Shown piece by piece: positions 35,261-47,294 of a DNA stretch of 64,000 nucleotides; position 1 is the stretch's first letter, and each line of letters begins with the position of its first letter. The position numbers were made by a program, and so were the translations under genes. This stretch comes from Flavobacteriales bacterium (GTDB lineage Bacteria; Bacteroidota; Bacteroidia; Flavobacteriales_F; PHOS-HE28), in contig JADJVC010000034.1 in the NCBI GenBank assembly GCA_016710685.1, forward strand, positions 248,001 to 312,000. Reading direction: 5' to 3'. The notes under the pieces were generated by a model. It was not told the origin of the DNA, did no database searches, and saw nothing but the letters and a program-made list of their open reading frames with translations.

Positions 35261-37505
35261 ATCCGTTCCGGCAACGGGCGGCGCAGCGATGGTGACGACA
35301 ACGTCGGCATTATCGCCGGTGCAAGGCGCTGTTGCAGAAAGCGTGTAAGTAAAGGTGTGCGGTCCAGCAGTGAGCGTTGAAGGATCGAGGATCCCGCCAA
35401 CAATTCCACCGCTCCATGTTCCGCCGCCATCAGGGCTTCCGCCGAGCTGCGCGAAAAGGTCCGTAACGCGCCGTTGCTGCAGAGCGTGATCGCACCATCA
35501 GTGCCTGCGTTGGGGCTTCCCGTTTCCGTAACGGTGACGGTCGCACTCGCGTTCGCGCATGGCGCTGTGCCTGTCACGGTGTACACGTAAGCGCCACCGT
35601 TCATCGTTGTGGGATCGTACATGTTGCCGACCACGGTGCTCGGTCCGGCCCACGCTCCGCCGGGATCCGCGGTGCCGAGCGCAGTGAGCATATTTACTGC
35701 AGCACCTTGGTCGCACACGGTGATGCTCGCAGCCGTTCCGGCAACGGGCGGCGCAGCGATGTTGACGACTACGTCGGCATTATCGCCGGTGCATGGCGCC
35801 GTTGCTGTAAGCGTGTAAGTGAAGGTGTGCGGTCCTGCGGCAAGCGTTGACGGATCCAAAATTCCGCCAAGGATTCCGCCGCTCCAAGATCCACCACCAT
35901 CAGGGCTTCCGCCGAGCTGTGCGAAGAGGTCCGTAAGCGGACCGTTGCTGCAGAGCGTGATCGCTCCGTCAGTTCCCGCGTTCGGGCTTCCGTTTCCGTT
36001 AACGGTCACGGTCGCACTCGCGTTCGCGCAGGGCGCTGTGCCGGTCACGGTGTATCGTGTGCACGCGTACATGTTGCCGACCGTGGGTCCGGCGCACCGC
36101 CCGCGGTGCCGAGCGCGGTGAGCATGTTCACGGCTGCGCCTTGGTCCCAGGGGATGCGGCATCATTCGGCAGGGCGGCGCAGCGATAGTGACGACACGTC
36201 GGCATTATCGCCGGGCAGGCGCTGTTGGGAAAGCGGTAAGTAAGGTGTGCGGTCCAGCAGCGTGGTCCCACCATCCCGCCCACGTTCCGCGGGCTCCCAC
36301 GAGGTCCGTTAACGCGCCGTTGCTGCAGAGCGTAATCGCGCCGTCGGTGCCCGCGTTCGGCTTCCCGTCTCCGTAACGGTGGGGCACCCGCGTTGCGGGC
36401 GTCCTGTCACGGTGTAGACGTATACGCCGCCGTTCATCGTGGCAGGATCGTACATGTTGCCGACCACGGTGCTCGGTCCGGCCCACGCTCCGCCGGGATC
36501 CGCGGTGCCGAGCGCGGTGAGCATGTTCACCGCCGCGCCTTGGTCGCAGACGGTGATGCTTGCATCCGTTCCGGCAACGGGCGGCGCAGCGATGGTGACG
36601 ACCACGTCGGCATCATCGCCGGTGCAAGGCGCTGTTGCAGTAAGTGTGTAGGTGAAAGTGTGCGGTCCAGCGGCAAGCGTTGAAGGATCGAGGATCCCGC
36701 CAACGATCCCACCGCTCCATGTTCCACCGCCATCAGGGCTTCCGCCGAGCTGCGCGAAAAGGTCCGTAAGCGCACCGCTGCTGCAGAGCGTGATCGCACC
36801 GTCGGTGCCCGCGTTCGGACTTCCTGTTTCCGTAACGGTGACGGTCGCACTCGCGTTCGCGCATGGCGCTGTGCCTGTCACGGTGTAGACGTACGCGCCG
36901 CCGTTCATCGTTGCGGGATCGTACATGTTGCCAACTACAGAACTGGGTCCGCTCCACGCTCCGCCGGGATCCGCGGTGCCGAGCGCGGTGAGCATGTTCA
37001 CGGCTGCACCTTGGTCGCACACGGTGATGCTGGCATCCGTTCCGGCAACGGGCGGCGCAGCGATGTTGACGACAACGTCGGCATTATCGCCGGTGCAAGG
37101 TGCTGTTGCTGTAAGCGTGTAAGTGAAGGTGTGCGGTCCAGCAGTGAGCGTTGAAGGATCCAAAATCCCACCAACGATTCCACCGCTCCAAGATCCACCA
37201 CCATCAGGACTTCCGCCGAGTTGCGCGAAAAGGTCCGTAAACGCACCGTTGCTGCAGAGCGTGATCGCACCATCAGTGCCTGCGTTGGGGCTTCCCGTTT
37301 CCGTAACGGTGACGGTCGCACTCGCGTTCGCGCAAGGCGCTGTTCCGGTCACGGTGTACACGTATGCACCGCCGTTCATCGTTGCGGGATCGTACATGTT
37401 GCCGACCACGGTGCTCGGTCCGCTCCACGCACCGCCGGGATCCGCAGTGCCGAGCGCGGTGAGCATGTTCACGGCTGCGCCTTGGTCGCATACGGTGATG
37501 CTTGC
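35261..37505 (-). repeat. 471-bp higher-order repeat (two-module unit, 157 aa)
   Basis: Equivalent points recur at 35261, 35731, 36564, 37035 and 37506. The spacing is exactly 471 bp where intact (470 for the copy that has lost one base). Each unit encodes two different Ig-like modules, ASITVCDQGAAVNMLTALG and AITLCSNGALTDLFAQLGG. The interval 35731-36564 should hold two units (942 bp) but has only 833, so 109 bp are missing. Confidence 0.9.
36052..36420 (-). repeat. degraded copy inside the 471-bp array
   Basis: Compared with its neighbours, this stretch has lost many small pieces spread over about 370 bp while the flanking copies are almost identical. The reading frame is destroyed in all phases. 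It looks like a low-quality consensus patch. Confidence 0.75.
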
Positions 37506-38199
37506 ATTAGTCCCTGCGCTCGGCGGTGCGGATTCGACGATGGTGATGTCGGCCTGATCGGCAAGGCAGGGCATGGTGCCGGGCACGCTGTATGTGAAGG
37601 TGCCGGGCGTTGTGGTTCCCGGCGTGTACGTTCCGCTGAACCCGCCGAACCACGAACCACCACCCTGCGCATTCGGCATTAGTCCAAATAGGTTTTCCGG
37701 AGCACCGTTCGCACAAAGCGTCACCGTAGTATCGCGACCGGCTACCGGTGCAGCAGTCTCTGTTACCACTACAGTTGCTTGGTCGTTCAAGCAAGGTGCC
37801 ACACCGTTCACGGTGTAGATGTAAGTTCCCGCCGGGTCGGTTCCCGGCTCGTAGGTTCCGTCGAAAAAGCCGAGTGGCCCTGTCCAGCTGCCGCCGAATT
37901 CTGCACCTGTCAGTAAAAAGTACAAGTTCGTGGTGCTGTTCGCGGAGCAGATGGAAAGCAGTGCATCCGCACCCGCATTCGGTGCGGCGGATTCATTTAC
38001 GGTAACGTTGGATTGCACGGCAGCACATGATCCCGCAGCCGCGATGGTGTAGTTGTAAATGCCTGGGTCCATAGTGGCCGGATCGTATTGACCTGCGATT
38101 GGGCCATTGGGTCCGCTCCATGTTCCGCCGGCATCCGGTGATCCACCCAGCACAGGGAACAAGGCGACCGGTGCACCGTTGGCGCACGTGTTCAACACG

Positions 38200-41100
38200 C
38201 CATCAATGCCGGCATCCGGCGGAGTTGTTTCTGTCACGGTGATTGTCGCCGTTGCATTTGCGCAAGGCGCTGTTCCATTCACGGTGTAGACGAAACTTCC
38301 GGGCGCGTTCACTGCTGGGTCATACATCCCGCCTGCAATTCCGCCGCTCCAAGTTCCGCCGGCAGTGGGTGTTCCGCCGAGAATTCCGAAGAGGTTCACC
38401 GCAGCACCGTTCGCGCAGATCGCGACAGAGGCATCAGTCCCGGCATTTGGCGGCGAAGGTTCCGTCACGGTGATCGTTGCCGTTGCATTCGCGCAAGGCG
38501 CCGTTCCGTTCACGGTGTAAACGAAGCTTCCGGGCGCGTTCACGGCTGGGTCATACATCCCGCCGATCAATCCACCGCTCCACGTTCCGCCGGCAGTGGG
38601 TGTTCCACCGAGAATTCCGAAAAGGTTCACCGCAGCACCGTTTGCGCAAATCGCGACAGAGGCATCAGTCCCGGCATTTGGCGGCGCAGGTTCCGTCACA
38701 GTGATCGTTGCGGTCGCATTCGCGCAAGGGGCTGTTCCGTTCACGGTGTAAACGAAGCTTCCGGGCGCGTTCACGGCGGGGTCGTACATACCGCCGATCA
38801 ATCCACCGCTCCACGTTCCGCCAGCCGCAGGTGTTCCGCCGAGAATTCCGAAGAGGTTCACCGCAGCCCCGTTTGCGCAGATCGCGACAGAGGCATCAGT
38901 TCCGGCATTCGGCGGCGCAGGTTCCGTCACGGTGATCGTCGCCGTTGCATTCGCGCAAGGCGCTGTTCCGTTCACGGTGTAAACGAAGCTTCCCGGGCGC
39001 ATTGACGGCGGGGTCATACATCCCGCCTACGATCCCACCGCTCCACGTTCCGCCAGCCGCAGGTGTTCCGCCGAGAATTCCGAAAAGGTTCACCGCAGCA
39101 CCGTTTGCGCAAATCGCGACAGAGGCATCAGTCCCGGCATTTGGCGGCGCAGGTTCCGTTACGGTGATCGTTGCGGTCGCATTCGCGCAAGGCGCCGTTC
39201 CGTTCACGGTGTAGACGAAACTTCCGGGCGCGTTCACGGCGGGGTCATACATCCCGCCGATCAATCCACCGCTCCACGTTCCGCCGGCAGTGGGTGTTCC
39301 ACCGAGAATTCCGAAAAGGTTCACCGCAGCACCGTTTGCGCAGATCGCGACAGAGGCATCAGTTCCGGCATTCGGCGGCGCAGGTTCCGTCACGGTGATC
39401 GTCGCCGTTGCATTCGCGCAAGGGGCTGTTCCGTTCACGGTGTAAACGATGCTTCCGGGCACATTGACGGCGGGGTCATACATCCCGCCTACGATCCCAC
39501 CGCTCCACGTTCCGCCAGCCGCAGGTGTTCCGCCGAGAATTCCGAAAAGGTTCACCGCAGCACCGTTTGCGCAAATCGCGACAGAGGCATCAGTCCCGGC
39601 ATTTGGCGGCGCAGGTTCCGTCACAGTGATCGTGGCCGTTGCATTTGCGCAAGGCGCTGTTCCGTTCACGGTGTAGATGAAGCTTCCGGGCGCGTTCACT
39701 GCGGGGTTGTACATACCGCCCACAATTCCACCGCTCCAAGTTCCACCGGCTGTTGGCGTTCCACCGAGGACGCCGAAAAGGTTCACCGGCGCACCGTTTG
39801 CGCAAATCGAGATTGAGGCATCAGTTCCCGCATTTGGTGGTGCCGGTTCCGTTACGGTGATCGTCGCAGTTGCATTCCCGCAAGGGGCTGTTCCGTTCAC
39901 GGTGTAGATGAAGCTACCGGGCGCGTTCGCGGCTGGGTCGTACATCCCGCCTACGAGTCCGCCGCTCCACGTTCCGCCGGCAGTGGGTGTTCCACCGAGA
40001 ATTCCGAAAAGGTTCACAGCCGCACCGTTGGCGCAAATCGCAACAGAAGCATCAGTCCCGGCATTTGGCGGCGCCGGTTCTGTTACGGTGATCGTGGCCG
40101 TTGCATTTGCGCAGGGCGCAATTCCATTCACGGTGTAAACGAAGCTTCCGGGCGCGTTCACGGCGGGGTCATACATCCCGCCGATCAATCCACCGCTGCA
40201 CGTTCCGCCAGCTGTCGGCGTTCCGCCGAGAATTCCGAAAAGGTTCACCGCAGCACCGTTTGCGCAAATCGCGACAGAGGCATCAGTCCCGGCATTTGGC
40301 GGCGCAGGTTCCGTTACGGTGATCGTTGCGGTCGCATTCGCGCAAGGCGCCGTTCCGTTCACGGTGTAGACGAAACTTCCGGGCGCGTTCACGGCGGGGT
40401 CATACATCCCGCCTGCAATTCCGCCGCTCCAAGTTCCGCCGGCAGTTGGCGTTCCGCCGAGGATGCCGAAGAGGTTCACTGGCGCACCGTTGGCGCAGAT
40501 CGCGACAGAGGCATCAGTCCCGGCATTTGGCGGCGCAGGTTCCGTCACAGTAATCGTTGCCGTTGCATTCGCGCAAGGCGCCGTTCCATTCACGGTGTAC
40601 ATGAAGCTACCGGGCGCGTTCACGGCTGGGTCGTACATACCGCCTACGATCCCACCGCTCCACGTTCCACCGGCTGCGGGCGTTCCACCGAGGATGCCGA
40701 AGAGGTTCACTGGCGCACCGTTGGCGCAAATCGCGACAGAGGCATCAGTTCCGGCATTTGGCGGCGCTGGTTCTGTCACAGTGATCGTTGCCGTTGCATT
40801 CGCGCAAGGGGCTGTTCCGTTCACGGTGTAAACGAAGCTTCCGGGCGCGATCACGGCGGGGTCGTACATCCCGCCGATCAATCCACCGCTCCACGTTCCG
40901 CCAACCGTTGGCGTTCCACCGAGAATTCCGAAAAGGTTCACAGCCGCACCGTTGGCGCAGATCGAAGTTGAAGCATCGGTACCGGCATTTGGCGGCGCAG
41001 GTTCTGTCACGGTGATCGTGGCCGTTGCATTTGCGCAAGGCGCTGTTCCGTTCACGGTGTAGATGAAGCTTCCGGGCGCGTTCACGGCGGGGTCGTACAT

Positions 41101-41203
41101 CCCGCCTACGATCCCACCGCTCCACGTTCCGCCAGCCGCAGGTGTTCCGCCGAGAATTCCGAAGAGGTTTACGGGCGTACCGTTGGCACAGATCGAAGTT
41201 GAA
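38200..41203 (-). repeat. 231-bp tandem repeat array (77-aa Ig-like module), 13 units
   Basis: The motif around GCATCAGTCCCGGCATT recurs at 38200, 38431, 38662, 38893, 39125, 39356, 39587, 39818, 40049, 40280, 40511, 40742, 40973 and 41204. The period is 231 bp throughout, except for one 232-bp unit holding the inserted C near 38992. Units are nearly identical, differing mainly in a few alternatives (GGLIGG/GGIVGG/GGIAGG, GTPAAGG/GTPTAGG). Confidence 0.93.
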
Positions 41204-42938
41204 GCATCAACGCCGGCGTTGGGTGCTGCATTCTCGGTAACGGTGACATTGGCCGTTGCGGTAGTGCAGCCCACACCTCCAGTGACGGTGTACACATAAA
41301 CGCCTGAAGCCTGCGTGGCCGGATCATACATGGCTGCCACGCCGCTGCCCAATAAGGTCCATGTTCCACCAGCATCCGGTGTGCCTCCTAGGCCGGTAGC
41401 CAAGGCTACCGGAGCACTGTTGGAGCACACGTTCAAGGTGCCGCTTGTTCCGGCCACGGGCTGTGGGATGAAGGAGATCGTAACCGTTGACGTAGCGTTC
41501 ACGCAAGCGTTCCCCACACGGTATGTGTACACGCCGGCCGGGTCCGTGGCGGGGTCGAACTGATCACCGTGGTTCGTGCCGTCGGGTGCTTTCCAATTGC
41601 CGTTCGTCTGCGGCGTGCCGCCGAGCTGATCGATCAAGTTGAACACGGCACTTCCGGTACATACGGATAAAACGGCATTCGTCCCGGCGTCAACGGTCGT
41701 GGGTGGGATCACCGAGGTGATGTTCAACGCCGCGCTTGAATTGTTCGGGATGGGGCAGGCACCGTCGTTCACTTGGAAAACCACGTTCACCGGGCTGTTT
41801 GCCACGTTGCCGGTCCAGCACACGGTGATGATGAGCGGGTTGGTGCCCGTAACGTTCACGATGGATCCGGGCAGCAGGGTAGCGGCTTGGGTTTGCACGG
41901 CCAGCGTTGTGGCCGGGTCTGGATCATTAAACACCAAGCTGAAGCAGACAGGCAGGCCGTTACATACCTCGATGGTATTGGGAGCGGTGATCAATGAGCC
42001 GGGCGGGGCGGGTGATCCGGGGCCGCCGGGTCCGTTCAGCGTGGCATCATTGGGCTGTGGCGGGGTGCCGGTGCAAGGAATGCAGATGAAGGCGATGTCG
42101 CGCATCACCGTGCCGATGTAGTTTCCGGCTGCATCGAACTGCTGTACGGCCACCACGAAAACCACCGTGCCGATCGCCGTGGGCGTAAACTGCAGCTGGC
42201 CCGTAACAGGATTGAATATGGTGCCCGAAACGGGTTCGATCGCAGTGTGGCCCGCGATGTAGCCGATCGGGGCGGATGAATTGGCAAAACCGCGCGCACC
42301 GATCAGGGAGTAGGCCAATGAATCGCCTTCCGGGTCCGTTACGCCGAAGTTGTAGTTCACCGGCTGCCCGATGCAAACGGTGGGCACTTGGTTCTGCCCA
42401 AATACCGGTGAGTCGTTGCAAGGCGTGAGGTCGTTGCGCAACAAGCCCTCCACGTAAATGCCAGGCGCTCCGGTCAGGTCCACGGTACCGGGTCTGCAGC
42501 AAAGGGCCCACCACATGCGATAACCGCCGGGGCATGGTGGCAGGTTAAGGACCACCTGGTAACTGCCCTGCCACACGCCCATGATCGATCCGCCATTACA
42601 GACGGTATTGGCCATTTGGGCGGCGCATACTTGGCTTACCTCTATCAAAGGCGGCGGTTGGATTATCGTGTCAAAACTGGCGCAGGCGCTGGAAATATGC
42701 AGCGTTTGCGGAAATGCCACGGCCCCCGAAGTGCAATCGAAAAACAGGTCCATGGTAACGAGATAATCGTTGCCGCCTTGACATTCCCAAGTGATATTGC
42801 CGCCCAAATAGTGCGAAGCACGTGTCTCCGTCACCGAAGCGAAAACCAATGCTGCCGCGACAAAGCGCAACAGTGGTTTCAACATCCGGTGGTAGATGGT
42901 CATGGTGAAAAATGGATCGGCTAGGCGCACCTAATCTT

Positions 42939-42946
42939 CAAAAATA
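42939..42946 (-). promoter_or_regulatory. -7 element TATTTTTG for the giant surface-protein gene
   Basis: An exact TAnnTTTG match on the minus strand, 35 bp before the ATG at 42903, which favours that start over the in-frame GTG at 42930. Confidence 0.45.
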
Positions 42947-43315
42947 TGTAAATCCATCCACATAAGACGGACGATTTCCCCGGATGGTTGCCGGACAAGG
43001 CTTGTAGACCCAGCTGCCCGGGGCGCCGGATTGGCACCTACACACCGCTCCGGCGGCACCAGCACCGTCACAGTCCGGTAATTTCCTGGTTGGGCGGAGC
43101 CCGGTCCATGGTAAGCGTCCGCATTCCCGATCGTCAATTGCTCCTAGGATGCCTTAGCAGCCTCAGGAAGTGTCTTCTTCCCCATCGTTGCCTCCGGTGA
43201 ATATCGGAACCGCGGGGTATTCTTCATTTTACTCGGAACTACCCGGATAGGTACCGGGGCAAAGGGTATCTCACGGGTAAAAAAGCGATAACGTCCCAAG
43301 TTCCCGCCGCCGCCC
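42947..43315. other. intergenic spacer between divergent genes, no gene seen
   Basis: About 370 bp between two divergently transcribed surface-protein genes. I find no coding sequence, RNA gene or clear repeat; the promoters are at its two ends. Confidence 0.5.
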
Positions 43316-43323
43316 TACATTTG
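43316..43323 (+). promoter_or_regulatory. -7 element TACATTTG for the TonB receptor operon
   Basis: An exact TAnnTTTG match 40 bp before the ATG at 43364. Confidence 0.5.
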
Positions 43324-43363
43324 GCCCCCTTCACCCGGAACAAGCCGTGGTGGGCACCGGCCG

Positions 43364-45953
43364 ATGAGCAGACCCTTACCCAAGCCCTTTGTGACCCTAC
43401 GCTTGTCCGCAGTGCTGCTGTCGGCTTCACTTTGCACCCTTGCAGCCTTTGCCCAACAGGACAGCACCCTCGCCCCTGCGGACAGCTCATTCTTGATCTC
43501 CCGGCCTGATACCTCCACCCTTCACCAGGACATACAAGCGGCAGGCTTCACCGTTAGCAGCAGCGACTTGGATGCGGAGATCGCAGGTCAGGACGTCTCC
43601 GGGATCCTGCGCTCCTCACGTGATGTGTTCAACTCAACGGCGGGCTACACCTTCGGCGCAGCGCGATTCCGCATCCGTGGCCTCGGGGGCGAAAACAGTC
43701 CGGTGAGTTTGAACGGCATCGTGGTGAACGATTTGGAGAATGGTTACGCCAGCTGGAGCAATTGGGGCGGTTTGAACGATGTGACGCGTTGGAGTGAAAG
43801 CCGCACCGGTGTAAGCAGCTCTCGATTTGGCTTCGGCGGCCTGGGCGGCTGGAGCAACATCGACTTACGGGCTTCGCAACTGCGTAAGGGGCTCCCGGGT
43901 TTCTTACGCGCTTACCAACCGCACCTACCGCAACCGGGCGATGGCCACCTACAACACGGGCATGCAGGCCAATGGCTGGGCGTTCAGCGCGAGCGGCTCG
44001 CGCCGATGGAGCGACGAAGGTTATGTACCGGGCACCTTCTATGATGCCGGTGCCTACTTTCTTTCAGTGGAGAAAAAGATAAACGCACAGCACAGCATCG
44101 GCTTCGTCGGCTTGGGCGCACCCATCATCAGCGGTCGCCAAGGTTTGGCCGTGGAAGAAGCACAAACCCTCACCGACGACCACTATTACAATCCGAACTG
44201 GGGTTACCAGGACGGAGAGAAGCGCAACGCCAACGTGAGCAACGACCACAAGCCGCTCTTCATCCTCAGCGACTATTGGAAGCCCGACGAGCGCACGAAA
44301 GTGAACACCAGCTTGCTCTACAGCTTCGGCCGCGACGGTTACACAGCGCTGAACTGGTACGATGCGCCCGACCCGCGCCCGGACTACTACCGCTACCTGC
44401 CCAGCTACTACAGTGATACGGACCCGAGCATCGCTGGCGACCTCACCAGTGCATGGCAAAACAGCACCAACACCAGTCAGCTCGATTGGGCGCAGCTTTA
44501 TTTCGCAAACGGCAAAAACCTTTACACGGTGAAGGATGCGGAAGGCATCAGCGGGAATGACATCACCGGGAACCGCAGCAAGTACATTGTGGAAGACCGC
44601 CGACAGGACCCCACGCGCATCGCGGTGAACAGTGTCTTGGAACGGAAATTGAACGACAACACCGACCTCACCGTCGGTGCCAGTTACAACAGCCAGAAAA
44701 CGCACTACTTCAAAGTGATCGAAGACTTGCTCGGTGGCGATTTCTGGGTGGATCTGGACCAGTTCGCCGCCCGCGACAGCGACGACCCCAACGCCGCGCA
44801 GAACAACTTGGCCACGCCCAACCACGTGGTGAAAGTGGGTGACGAGTTCGGCTACGACTATGACATCAAGACCAACGTGATCAACGCCTTCGGGCAAGTT
44901 GAAAAGCGCTGGCGGAAAGTGGAAGGCTATGCAGGGGTCAGCGTTTCCAGCACCAGCTTCTTCCGCGAGGGCAACTACCAAAAGGCGTTGTTCCCTGATA
45001 ATTCCTTGGGCAAGAGCGATGTGCAGTCCTTCATCCACGGCGGCATCAAGGCCGGGGCGGTTTACAAGATCAGCGGCCGCCATTACATCACCGCCAACGC
45101 GGCCTTTCTCAGTGACGCGCCTACCGCACGCAGTGCCTACCTGAGCCCACGCACCCGCGATGCCTTACTTCCGGGCCTCACCACGGAAAAATCCCTCGGC
45201 GGAGACATCGGTTACGAAGTGCGCATGTCCCGCGTAAAAGGCCGCGCCACGCTGTACTACATCAGCACCACCGACGGGGTTTGGAGCCGCAGTTTCTACC
45301 ACGACGTGTACCAGACCTTCGTGAACTATTCCATGACCGGTGTGAGCATTGAGAACGCCGGTATTGAACTGGCCGCCGAAGTGAAGCTCAGCCCGACCTG
45401 GCAGCTCACCGCCGTGTATGCGGACGGCCTCTTCACTTACAACAGCCGGCCAAACGCCACGGTGACCCGCGACAACAGCGATACCGCCATCGCCGTGGAC
45501 CGTACCGTGTATTGGAAAGGCTACCGCGTGGGCGGCATGCCCCAGCGCGCAGCCAGCATCGGCTTCCGCTACAGTAATCCTAAGTACTGGAGCATCGGTG
45601 CCAACGCCAATTACTTCGGCAACATCTACTTGGACCCCAACCCGGACCGCCGCACGGCGGAAGCGCTCGGCAATTTCGTAAGCGAAGACCCGCAGTGGGA
45701 CCAACTGCTGGAGCAGACTAAATTGGACGACGGTGTCACCGTGGACATCTACTTCACCAAGAGCTGGCGCTTGAAGAAAAAGTACCGCATCGGCTTCAAC
45801 CTTTCCGTAAGCAACTTGTTGGACAATACGGACCTCGTTACCGGCGGGTATGAGCAGCTCCGGTACGACCCTACACAGATCGGCAAATTCCCGCCCAAGC
45901 TCAGCTACATGTACGGCCGCACCTTCTTCGGCATGGTCACCTTCAGCTTTTGA
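43364..45953 (+). pseudogene. TonB-dependent outer-membrane receptor, one frameshift
   Basis: An outer-membrane active-transport receptor of about 862 residues. A signal peptide (about residues 1-31) is followed by the plug domain (VSGILRSSRDVFNSTAGYTF, FRIRGLGGENSPVSLNGI, NDLENGYASWSNWGG) and a long 22-strand-type barrel ending YGRTFFGMVTFSF. The frame breaks at about 43888-43892: the GGGG run needs one G removed to give LRKGSRVSYALTNRTYRN. There is no carboxypeptidase-regulatory N-terminal extension. Downstream lie a DUF5689 lipoprotein (11 bp) and a secreted OB-fold protein, which suggests one operon. The homopolymer lesion is probably a sequence error. Confidence 0.8.
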
Positions 45954-45964
45954 TCCCCACACCC

Positions 45965-47260
45965 ATGAGATCCCTTTCCCCCGTTAGCCGCACGTTGTTG
46001 CTGGCATTGCCCCTGCTCGTAGCCACGGCCATCGGCTGTAAAAAGGAGTACGACACGCCGCCCGTGCGCACCCTTGGCTCCGGCAACGTGGTGACCATCG
46101 CCCAATTGAAAGCGATGTACCAAGGCTCGCCCGTCCACTTCAGCGACAGCGCCAACGCGGTGAACACCGTGTACGCCGTTGTTACCGCCGATGAGCAGAA
46201 CGGCAACCTCTACAAGAACGTCTACGTGCAGGACAACACTGGCGCCATCGCAGTGCGCCTGCTCTTCTCCGGCGGGCTGTACCAAGGCGATTCCATCCGC
46301 ATCTACCTGCCTGGCACCGTGCTCAGCCCTTACAACGGCCTGATGCAGATCGACAGCGTGAACGTGGACAACAACATTGTGAAGCAGGCCACCGGTGTTT
46401 ATGTAGCGCCCACGCCAACCACCATGACGGAACTGGCCACACAAGCGGGCCTCGGTGGCAGCTTGCAAAGCAAATTGATCACCCTCAGCGGCGTTGAATT
46501 CATTCCCGGGGACACCGGTCTTACTTATGCGGACCCCGTAAACCAGCTCACATTGAACCGCACGTTGGAAAATTGCAGCGGTGGTACCGCCGTTGTGCGC
46601 AGCAGCGGCTACGGCAATTTCGCAGGCACGCACTTGCCCACGGGCAAAGGCACCTTCACGGGCATTGCAAGCTGGTTCGGCAGTGCGGCACAGCTCTATG
46701 TGCGCGACATCAACGAAGTGCAATTGGACGGGCCGCGTTGCGGAGTGATCGGCGCTTGCGATCCGTTAGTCTCGGTTTCGGAAGATTTTTCATCCGTGGT
46801 GAGCAACTCCGCTATTGCGCTGGATTGCTGGACGAACACGTTCACAGCGGGCAGCGTGGCTTGGCGCGGAAGGGTTTCCGGCTCGGATTTCTCCGCGGAA
46901 GCGCGCATTTCCTTAGGTCAACCCAGCACGATGTGGTTGGTTACGCCGCAGATCATCTTCAGCGGAACACAGAACTTGTCGTTCAGCTCCGCCATGGCGA
47001 ACTGGGTGGATAACAGCCTCACGGCAATGGTGAGCACCAACTTCACCGGCGATGTGAACACTGCGACTTGGACACCGGTGACCGGCGCCACCATCGCGGG
47101 CCAGACCAACGCCAATGATGAATGGGTGCCATCCGGCAACATTTCACTGGCATCATTTTTGCCTTCAGGCTATTCCGGTAACTTCGTGGTCGCTTTCAAA
47201 TACGAAGGAACCGCGGCCAACTCCACAACCTACCGCGTGGACAACGTTGCGGTAAACTAA
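45965..47260 (+). CDS. DUF5689 surface lipoprotein with choice-of-anchor-type C-terminal domain
   Basis: A 431-residue lipoprotein. The signal and lipobox LLVATAIGC place the lipidated Cys at about residue 22. The DUF5689/OB-like domain (about residues 35-270) has the typical VYAVVTADEQNGNLYKNVYV and DNTGAIAVRL. The C-terminal part (about 280-431) is a jelly-roll resembling choice-of-anchor J (EDFSSVVSN, STMWLVTPQI, ending YRVDNVAVN). DUF5689 proteins accompany TonB receptors in many Bacteroidota, probably as surface-exposed binding partners. The ligand is unknown. Confidence 0.8.
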   Translation: MRSLSPVSRTLLLALPLLVATAIGCKKEYDTPPVRTLGSGNVVTIAQLKAMYQGSPVHFSDSANAVNTVYAVVTADEQNGNLYKNVYVQDNTGAIAVRLLFSGGLYQGDSIRIYLPGTVLSPYNGLMQIDSVNVDNNIVKQATGVYVAPTPTTMTELATQAGLGGSLQSKLITLSGVEFIPGDTGLTYADPVNQLTLNRTLENCSGGTAVVRSSGYGNFAGTHLPTGKGTFTGIASWFGSAAQLYVRDINEVQLDGPRCGVIGACDPLVSVSEDFSSVVSNSAIALDCWTNTFTAGSVAWRGRVSGSDFSAEARISLGQPSTMWLVTPQIIFSGTQNLSFSSAMANWVDNSLTAMVSTNFTGDVNTATWTPVTGATIAGQTNANDEWVPSGNISLASFLPSGYSGNFVVAFKYEGTAANSTTYRVDNVAVN

Positions 47261-47294
47261 CGAAGCTCCACTTTCCATTGAAACCCCCCAGATC

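Larger units (their letters stand above)
32831..42903 (-). pseudogene. giant repeat-built T9SS type B surface protein, frameshifted as written
   Basis: A gene of about 10.1 kb (about 3,390 codons when restored). The signal peptide (MLKPLLRFVAAALVFASVTE) precedes an N-terminal domain of about 300 residues (SHYLGGNITWEC, YRMWWALCCRPG) seen in Bacteroidota adhesins. About 35 Ig-like modules of about 77 residues follow, with the recurring core NAGTDASVAICANGAAVNLF and GGTWSGG..GGMYDPA. Two PKD-like domains (about 33150-33620) and a C-terminal type B sorting domain (FVPNAFSPDGDGHNELF, VVDRWGQLVF, GVYVWKL) complete it. Frame breaks occur near 38992 (extra C), across 36050-36420 (many small deletions) and near 35466 (one base missing). 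With near-identical repeats, assembly error is the likeliest cause. Likely role: cell-surface adhesin or matrix protein. Confidence 0.85.

Noticed and set aside
38945..40831. Repeated open frames on the plus strand through the giant gene (for example MKLPGAFTAGSYIPPTIPPL-type products)
   Set aside because: They are antisense shadows of the 231-bp repeat. They end once per repeat unit and have no start signals or recognisable domains.
38200..41203. CRISPR or satellite-like noncoding array
   Set aside because: The period (231 bp) is a multiple of three, and the units encode an Ig-like module in one continuous minus-strand frame.
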